Below are positions 1 to 5,137 of a stretch of 5,727 nucleotides of DNA, piece by piece. Each line of letters opens with the position of its first letter. The stretch's first letter is position 1. Origin of the DNA: Eubacterium sp. Lineage in GTDB: Bacteria; Bacillota; Clostridia; Lachnospirales; Lachnospiraceae. The notes below the pieces were generated by a model that made no database searches, was not told the origin of the DNA, and saw only the letters and a list, made by a program, of their open reading frames with translations. The position numbers and the translations under genes were made by a program. Location of the stretch: the NCBI GenBank assembly GCA_021442545.1, contig JABUSX010000116.1:1-5727 (forward strand). Direction: 5' to 3'.

Positions 1-948
1 GATACGGTGGTTGTTCAGCCTGGGGTAATCAGCAACCAGAGTATCGGTTCTGTGATCTATGCCAAAAAGGATGCCGCAGCCAATATACAGACCGGGGACA
101 AGCTTCTGGATATGGATACGGAATACGTGTATGTCAACGAGGTGATCTCGTATGATTCCATATCACAGACGGCGCAGGTTGCCGGAGGTGTATCTACAAC
201 GCTTCACGTTGCGGATATTTACAATCGCGTCCTTGTTGTGATCCCGTTTATCGGTTTTCTTATGATCGCAACGCAGTCTCTTCCGGGACTTATTCTGCTC
301 GGACTGCTGCTCGGACTGATCATTCTTCTTTTTATCGCGTCTGCGGTTGTACGCAGGAGCGAAGAGGATGAGGATGAGGAAGATTTCTTCGGCGTAAAGA
401 GAGATGACGAGGATGATTTCTATTCCTCTCTTGCGGAACGTAAAAATGCAGGAGAAAGTTTTGGGTCGGCCAGACAGGATGACAAAGAGGAGTATGTTCC
501 TCAGGGAGATCTGTACGCGGGAGCGGCTGTCGCCAGTCTCTCGGGAACAGACCGGGACGAGGATCTTCGCGAACCTCGTGACGGAATCTGGGAACTGAAC
601 AAGGGATCGTCCGAAGAGGAGGCGCCTGTTGTCGGTAAGGAGGAGAAGCCTCTCGGAACGGGTGAACTTCCGGATGTGCAGACAGCACTGGAGGCTGCTC
701 TTGAAAATCAGCAGCTGAACAGAGCCGAAAGACCGAAGGAACAAAGACCTGTGGTGCAGACGGCAGAGGAACTTCCCCCGCTGGATATACCGGCTATGCC
801 GAATGAGAACGGCGAAATTGAACTGGCTATACCGGTTCACTCGAAAGAGGAGCTGCTTTCGAAAGCATATCAGGATGGTTTGAAGCCGACTGTTCATGAA
901 GATGAGCAGAACGACGTCACCATGGTCGATTATTCAAAGTGTCTTTGA
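1..948 (+). CDS. Membrane protein with acidic cytoplasmic tail, 5'-truncated; possibly S26B/SipW-like signal peptidase family
   Basis: The reading frame is open from base 1 and ends at TGA 946-948, so the true start lies upstream; the GTG at 7 is only the first possible start codon in the window. The visible part has three zones. Bases 1-228 encode a beta-rich, GD- and V-rich segment. Bases 229-351 encode a strongly hydrophobic stretch (VLVVIPFIGFLMIA, then TQSLPG, then a Leu/Ile-rich helix ending AVV) followed by Arg-Arg. From about 361 comes a run of Asp/Glu (EEDEDEED) and a hydrophilic, charged tail of almost 200 residues, probably cytoplasmic and disordered. The pattern of a beta segment, then V-IP-x-x-G-x-L, a Pro-Gly turn and a C-terminal helix recalls S26B (SipW-like) signal peptidases, but the catalytic Ser and its partner cannot be seen. 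That family call is a tentative inference; the long acidic tail is unusual for it. A strong terminator follows, so it is not co-transcribed with rpsJ. Confidence 0.75.
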   Translation, partial: DTVVVQPGVISNQSIGSVIYAKKDAAANIQTGDKLLDMDTEYVYVNEVISYDSISQTAQVAGGVSTTLHVADIYNRVLVVIPFIGFLMIATQSLPGLILLGLLLGLIILLFIASAVVRRSEEDEDEEDFFGVKRDDEDDFYSSLAERKNAGESFGSARQDDKEEYVPQGDLYAGAAVASLSGTDRDEDLREPRDGIWELNKGSSEEEAPVVGKEEKPLGTGELPDVQTALEAALENQQLNRAERPKEQRPVVQTAEELPPLDIPAMPNENGEIELAIPVHSKEELLSKAYQDGLKPTVHEDEQNDVTMVDYSKCL

Positions 949-969
949 AACAGATTTACGGAAAGAAGA

Positions 970-1000
970 GGGACAGGCGGCGTGCCTGTCCCTTTTTTTT
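970..1000 (+). terminator. Rho-independent terminator of the upstream gene
   Basis: A perfect 9-bp stem GGGACAGGC (970-978) pairs with GCCTGTCCC (984-992) around the loop GGCGT, and eight T residues (993-1000) follow at once. It begins 22 bases after the TGA of the upstream membrane-protein gene. It should end that transcript and insulate the ribosomal operon. On the opposite strand no good T tract follows the stem, so it looks one-directional. Confidence 0.95.
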
Positions 1001-1017
1001 GCCGATAATGTTCATTT

Positions 1018-1048
1018 GCGTACAGGTCCGCAGGGTGGATCTGTACGC
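1018..1048. repeat. Long inverted repeat / hairpin after the terminator
   Basis: GCGTACAG (1018-1025) is the exact reverse complement of CTGTACGC (1041-1048). The pairing continues inward through G-U, U-A, C-G, C-G and G-U pairs, giving a 13-bp helix closed by the loop CAGGG (1031-1035). No T tract follows on either strand, so it is not an ordinary terminator. It lies between the terminator and the rpsJ promoter, about 113 bases upstream of the -35 box. Its function is unknown; a protein-binding palindrome or a remnant of another element is possible. Confidence 0.6.
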
Positions 1049-1160
1049 TTGCCGGCGGAAGGATATTACTGCTGCGGATGCAAACAGATCGTGTGATTTT
1101 TAATCAGTCAGATTCACAAAATTTTCGCCTCAAACTTTTCCATAATTTACAAATTTCCTC

Positions 1161-1189
1161 TTGCAATTCCTTTTTAATCGCGTTAAAAT
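1161..1189 (+). promoter_or_regulatory. Housekeeping (sigma-A type) promoter of the S10 operon
   Basis: TTGCAA (1161-1166) fits the -35 consensus at 5 of 6 positions and TAAAAT (1184-1189) fits the -10 consensus at 5 of 6. They are separated by the ideal 17 bases. The preceding 40 bases (about 1118-1160) are rich in A and T runs, as in UP elements of strong ribosomal promoters. Transcription would start near 1196, leaving a leader of about 220 bases before rpsJ. It is the best promoter I see between the upstream terminator and rpsJ. The start site is inferred from the boxes. Confidence 0.75.
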
Positions 1190-1195
1190 CATGTT

Positions 1196-1415
1196 TGCTG
1201 TGACATAGGAGCTATGAAACGTGAGATTGCAGCATCCATTTGCTGGTAACTCCGTGGAGCAAATGTCAAGTCCAGATACTGGCGAACGTCACTGTACCAA
1301 AAATGTCCACCGAAGGAAGTGGAAACAACGTGTGAGATCGAAAAGGACACACACGGGCAAGTGTACAGTCACCGACCGCCGTACAACATGTACGAATAAG
1401 GAGGCGACTTTTTTT
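1196..1415 (+). promoter_or_regulatory. Structured 5' leader of the S10 operon (candidate ribosomal-protein leader RNA)
   Basis: This is the untranslated leader between the inferred start site and rpsJ. Stems seen by eye include CATTTGCT (1237-1244) with AGCAAATG (1258-1265); CCAG/CTGG (1272-1282); TCCAC/GTGGA (1306-1323); CGTGTG/CACACG (1329-1355); and CGTACA/TGTACG (1380-1394). A long-range 7-bp pairing joins ACTGTAC (1291-1297) to GTACAGT (1363-1369) and would enclose two of these hairpins in a multi-branch domain. The ribosome binding site AAGGAGG (1398-1404) and seven T residues (1409-1415) abut the rpsJ start. In E. coli the S10 leader is bound by L4, encoded third in this operon, to repress transcription and translation. 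By analogy this leader may be autogenously controlled, but no leader model was matched, and the ligand is inferred. Confidence 0.6.
1398..1404 (+). promoter_or_regulatory. Ribosome binding site of rpsJ
   Basis: AAGGAGG lies 11 bases before the ATG at 1416, a slightly long spacing filled partly by a T7 tract. It decides the start: the next in-frame ATG (1428) would be 23 bases away. GGCG at 1403-1406 can pair with CGCC at 1377-1380, so the site could be partly hidden in one leader fold. Confidence 0.85.
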
Positions 1416-1730
1416 ATGACAAGTGTAATGAGAATCACCCTGAAAGCTTACGATCATCGTCTTGTAGACGCATCAGCCCAGAAGATCATCGAAACGGTGA
1501 AAAAGACAGGAGCTGTTGTCAGCGGACCGGTTCCCCTTCCCACAAAGAAGGAAATCGTGACTATTCTCCGGGCTGTCCACAAATATAAAGACTCCCGTGA
1601 GCAGTTCGAGCAGAGAACACATAAGCGTCTGATCGACATTATCACACCGACCCAGAAGACGGTTGATGCGCTTTCCCGTCTTGAGATGCCGGCCGGTGTC
1701 TATGTTGATATCAAGATGCGTCAGAGATAA
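1416..1730 (+). CDS. rpsJ: 30S ribosomal protein S10 (uS10, NusE)
   Basis: Encodes 104 residues, the usual length for S10. The protein sits in the head of the 30S subunit. As NusE it also pairs with NusB in transcription antitermination and contacts NusG to couple transcription with translation. The S10 family signature is intact at residues 28-43 ([16 protein letters not shown]), followed by the conserved [20 protein letters not shown] segment and the C-terminal [11 protein letters not shown] strand. The ATG at 1416 is chosen because of the upstream AAGGAGG. An in-frame GTG at 1221 would add 65 residues translated from the structured leader and is not credible. It is the first gene of the operon. 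The gap of 105 bases to rplC is unusually long and contains repeated hairpins. Confidence 0.98.
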   Translation: MTSVMRITLKAYDHRLVDASAQKIIETVKKTGAVVSGPVPLPTKKEIVTILRAVHKYKDSREQFEQRTHKRLIDIITPTQKTVDALSRLEMPAGVYVDIKMRQR

Positions 1731-1766
1731 AACTTACTATACATAAAGTATATGGTTAGTTTATAA

Positions 1767-1818
1767 GAGCCTCAGGGCTCCGCTGTAACTGGTACATGAG
1801 CCGTATGGCTCCGCTGTA
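1767..1818 (+). repeat. Tandemly duplicated hairpin module in the rpsJ-rplC gap
   Basis: Two copies of GAGCC-N4-GGCTC-CGCTGTA occur at 1767-1787 and 1798-1818, exactly 31 bases apart. Each forms a 5-bp stem with a 4-base loop; the loop is TCAG in the first and GTAT in the second, while the stem and the trailing CGCTGTA are identical (17 of 21 bases, with all differences in the loop). A third, imperfect hairpin (1731-1761, core TATAC/GTATA) lies just before them. No T tract follows either module, so they are not terminators. They end 17 bases before the rplC start. Function unknown; protein-binding or mRNA-processing sites are possible. Confidence 0.7.
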
Positions 1819-1835
1819 GAAAGAAGGTAGAAAGT

Positions 1836-2471
1836 ATGAACAAAGCGATTCTGGCAACCAAGATCGGTATGACGCAGATCTTTGATGAAGCCGGCCAGGT
1901 TATCCCGGTTACCGTGCTTCAGGCAGGACCCTGTGTCGTGACGCAGGTCAAGACCGAAGAAAACGACGGCTACAACGCTGTTCAGGTCGGATACATGGAT
2001 ATCCGCGAGAAGCTTGTAACCGAACCGGAAAAAGGTCATTTCAACAAAGCGGATGTTCCGTTTAAGAGATATCTGCGGGAATTCAGATTTGATAATGCAT
2101 CTGAATATGAAGTGAAGCAGGAGATCAAGGCGGATATCTTTGCTGTCGGCGATCACATTGATGCCACTGCGGTCAGCAAAGGTAAAGGCTATCAGGGCGC
2201 CATCAAGCGTCACGGACAGTCCCGCGGACCGATGACACACGGTTCCAAGTATCACCGTCATGCCGGATCAAACGGTTCTGCATCGGATCCGAGCAGAGTC
2301 TTCAAAGGAAAGAAGATGCCCGGACAGATGGGTCACGTAAAAGTTACCGTTCAGAACCTTGAGATCGTTCGTGTGGACGCTGAGAACAACCTGCTGCTCG
2401 TAAAAGGTTCGGTTCCCGGACCGAAGAAGTCCCTGATCACGATCAAAGAGACTGTCAAGCAGGCGAAGTAA
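1836..2471 (+). CDS. rplC: 50S ribosomal protein L3 (uL3)
   Basis: Encodes 211 residues, the normal bacterial length. L3 is an early 23S rRNA-binding protein whose extended loop reaches towards the peptidyl-transferase centre. The family signature is complete at residues 102-125: F, D109, A112, S114, G116-K-G118, G121 and R125. The central loop ([17 protein letters not shown]) and the [12 protein letters not shown] segment follow, then the C-terminal barrel strands ([20 protein letters not shown]). The residue aligned by eye with E. coli Gln150, methylated there by PrmB, is Ser148, so that modification cannot occur. The start is supported by AGAAGG at 1822-1827, 8 bases upstream; this is the weakest ribosome binding site in the operon and follows the duplicated hairpins. 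Confidence 0.98.
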   Translation: MNKAILATKIGMTQIFDEAGQVIPVTVLQAGPCVVTQVKTEENDGYNAVQVGYMDIREKLVTEPEKGHFNKADVPFKRYLREFRFDNASEYEVKQEIKADIFAVGDHIDATAVSKGKGYQGAIKRHGQSRGPMTHGSKYHRHAGSNGSASDPSRVFKGKKMPGQMGHVKVTVQNLEIVRVDAENNLLLVKGSVPGPKKSLITIKETVKQAK

Positions 2472-2498
2472 CCCGGTCGGGAGAAGGAGGACACACAG

Positions 2499-3119
2499 AT
2501 GGCTAAAGTATCTGTCTACAATATGGAAGGAAACGAAGTCGGCACGATCGAACTTTCGGATGCTGTCTTCGGAGTTGAAATCAAGGAAAATCTTGTTCAT
2601 CAGGCTGTTATCAAACAGCTGGCTGACAGCCGTCAGGGCACGCAGAAGGCGAAGACCCGCGGCGAAGTCAGCGGAGGAGGACGCAAACCGTGGCGTCAGA
2701 AGGGCACAGGACATGCCCGCCAGGGTTCAACCCGCGCTCCGCAGTGGACAGGCGGCGGCACAGTCTTTGCTCCGGTTCCGAGAGATTATTCTTTCAAAAT
2801 GAACCGCAAGGAGAGACAGGCTGCGTTGAAATCCGTTCTGACCGACAAGGTTCAGAACAACAAGTTCCTGGTCATGGATGAGCTTAAGTTTGACGAGCCG
2901 AAGACGAAATCCATGAAGAAGGTTCTGGAGGCATTGAAGGTAGAGGACGCGCTGCTGATCATTGGAAAAGACAGTGATCATGTTGTGAAGTCGGCACGCA
3001 ATCTGGAAGAGATCGGAACAACAGCACCTGAATGCATCAACGTGTTTGATATGCTGAAGTACGATACGATTATTGCGACGAAGAGCAGCGTGGCATCCAT
3101 CGAGGAGGTATATGCATAA
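2499..3119 (+). CDS. rplD: 50S ribosomal protein L4 (uL4)
   Basis: Encodes 206 residues, typical for L4. The protein binds 23S rRNA domain I, and its long basic loop lines the constriction of the nascent-peptide tunnel beside L22. That loop is clear at about residues 44-95, rich in Gly, Lys and Arg ([19 protein letters not shown] at 59-77, then RAPQWTGGG). The globular alpha/beta domain is split around it, with the C-terminal half carrying [19 protein letters not shown] and a [11 protein letters not shown] strand. AAGGAGG (2484-2490) lies 8 bases before the ATG, and the gap from rplC is 27 bases. In E. coli L4 is the autogenous repressor of the S10 operon, making it the first suspect for a ligand of the structured leader here; that is inference. 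Its stop overlaps the rplW start. Confidence 0.98.
   Translation: MAKVSVYNMEGNEVGTIELSDAVFGVEIKENLVHQAVIKQLADSRQGTQKAKTRGEVSGGGRKPWRQKGTGHARQGSTRAPQWTGGGTVFAPVPRDYSFKMNRKERQAALKSVLTDKVQNNKFLVMDELKFDEPKTKSMKKVLEALKVEDALLIIGKDSDHVVKSARNLEEIGTTAPECINVFDMLKYDTIIATKSSVASIEEVYA
3103..3108 (+). promoter_or_regulatory. rplW ribosome binding site inside the end of rplD
   Basis: AGGAGG lies within the last codons of rplD (encoding the ...IEEVYA end), 10 bases before the rplW ATG. The rplD stop TAA (3117-3119) and the rplW ATG (3119-3121) share one base in TAATG, so ribosomes ending rplD can re-start on rplW. Confidence 0.85.
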
Positions 3120-3418
3120 TGGCGAACATTCAGTATTATGACGTGATCATCCGTCCGGTTATCACCGAAAAAACGATGAATCAGATCAGCGAAAAAAAAT
3201 ACACCTTCTTTGTTCATACGGATGCCAACAAGGCGATGATCAAGGAAGCCGTTGAAAAAATGTTTGACGGTGTGAAGGTGAGCGCTGTCAATACGATGAA
3301 CTACAAGGGAAAACCGAAGCGCCGCGGCAGAAATTTCGGAAAAACAGCCGATAAGAAAAAAGCGGTCGTGACCCTTACACCGGACAGCAAGGAAATCGTG
3401 CTCTTCGAAGGACTTTGA
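3119..3418 (+). CDS. rplW: 50S ribosomal protein L23 (uL23)
   Basis: Encodes 99 residues, the usual size. L23 sits at the exit of the nascent-peptide tunnel, where it docks trigger factor and signal recognition particle. The N-terminal segment [15 protein letters not shown] is characteristic (I-R-P-V-I-T-E-K), as are the [21 protein letters not shown] helix region, the basic loop [13 protein letters not shown] and the family signature K80-K-A-V-V-T-L-T87. The start at 3119 overlaps the rplD stop and uses the ribosome binding site inside rplD, indicating translational coupling. After its TGA comes a 161-base gap before rplB, the longest inside the operon, where many genomes have only a short spacer. 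Confidence 0.98.
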   Translation: MANIQYYDVIIRPVITEKTMNQISEKKYTFFVHTDANKAMIKEAVEKMFDGVKVSAVNTMNYKGKPKRRGRNFGKTADKKKAVVTLTPDSKEIVLFEGL

Positions 3419-3506
3419 TAAATTCCTTTACTGAACCGGAGAAGAAATGAAGGTGCAGAGAAAGGCAGAGAACAGAGCCGGATCAGCAAGACCTTCGTTC
3501 AGATTT

Positions 3507-3549
3507 CCGAAGACCGGCCGAAAGACCGGATTATGCACAGAGATGTGCG
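3507..3549 (+). repeat. Direct repeat and hairpin in the rplW-rplB gap
   Basis: The 161-base gap 3419-3579 contains no T-tract terminator and no convincing promoter. Near its end CCGAAGACCGG (3507-3517) is followed directly by CCGAAAGACCGG (3518-3529), a near-perfect tandem repeat whose copies can form CCGG/CCGG stems. A hairpin follows with stem GCACA (3535-3539) and TGTGC (3544-3548), loop GAGA, plus a U-G closing pair. The rplB ribosome binding site begins about 16 bases later. CCGG occurs four times in the gap (3436, 3478, 3514, 3526). Whether this is regulatory or simply relaxed spacer is not known. Confidence 0.5.
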
Positions 3550-3579
3550 ATACCAAACATCGAAAGGAGAAAGAACATC

Positions 3580-4425
3580 ATGGGAATTAAGACCTATAAT
3601 CCCTATACACCGTCAAGACGTCATATGACGGGTTCTGATTTCTCAGAGATCACCAAGAGCGTTCCCGAGAAGTCACTTACAGTTACATTAAAGAAAAATT
3701 CAGGCCGAAACAACCAGGGCAAGATCACGGTTCGTCATCAGGGCGGCGGAACACGCAGAAAATACCGCATTATCGATTTCAAACGGATCAAGGACGGCGT
3801 TCCGGCCACGGTAAAGGCGATCGAATACGATCCGAACCGCACCGCAAATATTGCACTGATCTGCTACGCAGACGGACAGAAAGCCTACATTCTGGCTCCT
3901 GAAGGACTGAAGGTCGGCATGCAGGTCATGAACGGACCGGAAGCGGAAATTCGTCCCGGCAACTGCCTTCCCATGGCAAATATTCCGGTTGGTACAATGC
4001 TTCACAACATTGAGCTGCACCCCGGAAAAGGCGGACAGATGGTTCGCTCCGCCGGCGTCGGTGCACAGCTGATGGCGAAAGAAGGAGGAAATGCAACCCT
4101 TCGTCTTCCCTCCGGCGAGATGAGAATGGTTCCGCTTTACTGCCGCGCAACGATCGGCATCATCGGAAACGGTGATCATAACCTGATCAACATCGGTAAA
4201 GCCGGCCGCAAACGCCACATGGGAATCCGTCCCACAGTCCGTGGTTCCGTTATGAACCCGAATGACCATCCGCACGGCGGCGGCGAAGGCAAAGCGCCTG
4301 TCGGACGTCCCGGCCCGAGCACACCGTGGGGCAAACCTGCGATGGGTCTGAAGACAAGAAAGAAGAACAAGCAGTCGAATAAGATGATCATTCGCAGAAG
4401 AAACGGCAAGACGCTGGGAAAATAA
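3580..4425 (+). CDS. rplB: 50S ribosomal protein L2 (uL2)
   Basis: Encodes 281 residues, close to the usual 275-280. L2 is among the most conserved ribosomal proteins. It binds 23S rRNA domain IV, bridges the subunits and is needed for peptidyl-transferase activity. The N-terminal OB-like domain ([37 protein letters not shown]) and the SH3-like domain ([23 protein letters not shown]) are intact. The family signature is P218[11 protein letters not shown]229, followed by H230-P-H232-GGGEG; H230 corresponds by eye to E. coli His229, implicated in catalysis. The basic C-terminus ([15 protein letters not shown]) is the usual rRNA-binding tail. AAAGGAGA (3563-3570) lies about 10 bases before the ATG. 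The rpsS ribosome binding site overlaps its stop codon. Confidence 0.98.
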   Translation: MGIKTYNPYTPSRRHMTGSDFSEITKSVPEKSLTVTLKKNSGRNNQGKITVRHQGGGTRRKYRIIDFKRIKDGVPATVKAIEYDPNRTANIALICYADGQKAYILAPEGLKVGMQVMNGPEAEIRPGNCLPMANIPVGTMLHNIELHPGKGGQMVRSAGVGAQLMAKEGGNATLRLPSGEMRMVPLYCRATIGIIGNGDHNLINIGKAGRKRHMGIRPTVRGSVMNPNDHPHGGGEGKAPVGRPGPSTPWGKPAMGLKTRKKNKQSNKMIIRRRNGKTLGK

Positions 4426-4437
4426 GGAGGATAGTCG

Positions 4438-4719
4438 ATGTCTCGTTCATTAAAAAAAGGTCCGTTCGCGGATGCAAGTTTATTGAAAAAGATCGATGCA
4501 GCGAATGCATCGGATGACAAGACCGTGATCAAGACATGGTCACGTCGTTCCACGATCTTCCCGTCTTTTGTCGGACATACGATCGCGGTGCATGACGGCA
4601 GAAAGCACGTTCCGGTCTATATTACGGAAGATATGGTCGGACATAAACTCGGCGAGTTCGTGGCAACGCGTACCTATCGCGGCCACGGCAAAGATGAAAA
4701 GAAGAGCGGTTCAAGATAA
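4438..4719 (+). CDS. rpsS: 30S ribosomal protein S19 (uS19)
   Basis: Encodes 93 residues, full length. S19 lies in the head of the 30S subunit, pairs with S13 and contacts the A-site tRNA and the 50S bridge. The N-terminal [10 protein letters not shown] is diagnostic. The family signature is present at residues 53-83, beginning D-G-R-K-H-V-P-V-Y and ending [12 protein letters not shown]. The ribosome binding site AAGGAGG (4424-4430) uses the last two bases of the rplB stop codon, 7 bases before the ATG, leaving only 12 bases between the genes and favouring coupled translation with rplB. Confidence 0.98.
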   Translation: MSRSLKKGPFADASLLKKIDAANASDDKTVIKTWSRRSTIFPSFVGHTIAVHDGRKHVPVYITEDMVGHKLGEFVATRTYRGHGKDEKKSGSR

Positions 4720-4740
4720 CGGAAGGAAGGAGGCAGTATC

Positions 4741-5127
4741 ATGGCAAAAGGACATAGAAGCCAGATCAAACGTGAAAGAAACGAAAACAAAGACCTCAGA
4801 CCTTCTGCGAAGCTTTCCTACGCAAGAATGTCTGTTCAGAAAGCGTGTTTTGTTCTTGATGCAATCAGAGGTAAAGACGCTGAAACAGCGCTGGGCATCC
4901 TGACATACAGCCCGCGTTACGCATCACGTGTTATCAAGAAGCTGCTTGAGTCAGCTGTTGCGAACGCAGAAAACAATAATAACAAGTCAAGAGGCGACCT
5001 CTATGTTGCAGAGTGCTTTGCCAACAAAGCACCGACAATGAAGCGGATCCGCCCCAGGGCACAGGGCAGGGCCTATCGTATCGAGAAACGCATGAGCCAC
5101 ATCACCGTGATCCTGGACGAGAAATAA
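4741..5127 (+). CDS. rplV: 50S ribosomal protein L22 (uL22)
   Basis: Encodes 128 residues, within the family range (about 110-130). L22 binds all domains of 23S rRNA, and its long beta hairpin reaches into the exit tunnel next to L4; mutations in this loop give macrolide resistance in other bacteria. The core is seen in [23 protein letters not shown] and in [18 protein letters not shown]. The hairpin is at about residues 97-111 ([15 protein letters not shown]), and the family signature runs from K101 to L125, including R106, G109 and H120-I-T-V-I-L. The loop looks intact, with no insertion or deletion. AAGGAGG (4727-4733) lies 7 bases before the ATG, and the gap from rpsS is 21 bases. Confidence 0.98.
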   Translation: MAKGHRSQIKRERNENKDLRPSAKLSYARMSVQKACFVLDAIRGKDAETALGILTYSPRYASRVIKKLLESAVANAENNNNKSRGDLYVAECFANKAPTMKRIRPRAQGRAYRIEKRMSHITVILDEK

Positions 5128-5137
5128 GGAGGTCAGA

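Noticed and set aside
163..897. Long minus-strand open frame opposite the upstream membrane protein
   Set aside because: Arg- and Ile-rich shadow of the real + strand gene, with no start signal or recognisable domain; the + frame has a clear hydrophobic segment and a terminator after its stop.
896..1096. 66-residue + frame ending in a Cys-rich GYYCCGCKQIV
   Set aside because: It starts inside the upstream gene, crosses the strong terminator and the 1018-1048 hairpin, and has no ribosome binding site.
1118..1160. AT-rich tract upstream of the promoter considered as a separate operator or origin-like element
   Set aside because: No repeats or DnaA-like boxes seen; an UP-element role for the adjacent promoter explains it more simply.
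1221..1415. In-frame GTG-started extension that would add 65 residues to S10
   Set aside because: It lacks a ribosome binding site, runs through a structured leader, and would give S10 an extension unknown in the family; AAGGAGG fixes the start at 1416.
1405..1415. T7 tract before rpsJ considered as a true intrinsic terminator
   Set aside because: No strong GC-rich stem sits directly against it; only a weak bipartite 7-bp pairing is possible, so it is listed as part of a possible switch rather than as a terminator.
1761..2261. 166-residue minus-strand frame opposite rplC
   Set aside because: Complement of a highly conserved L3 gene, with no promoter, ribosome binding site or recognisable sequence; a shadow frame.
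3700..4275. 191-residue minus-strand frame opposite rplB
   Set aside because: The L2 frame is full length and matches the family throughout; the antisense frame follows from its codon use.
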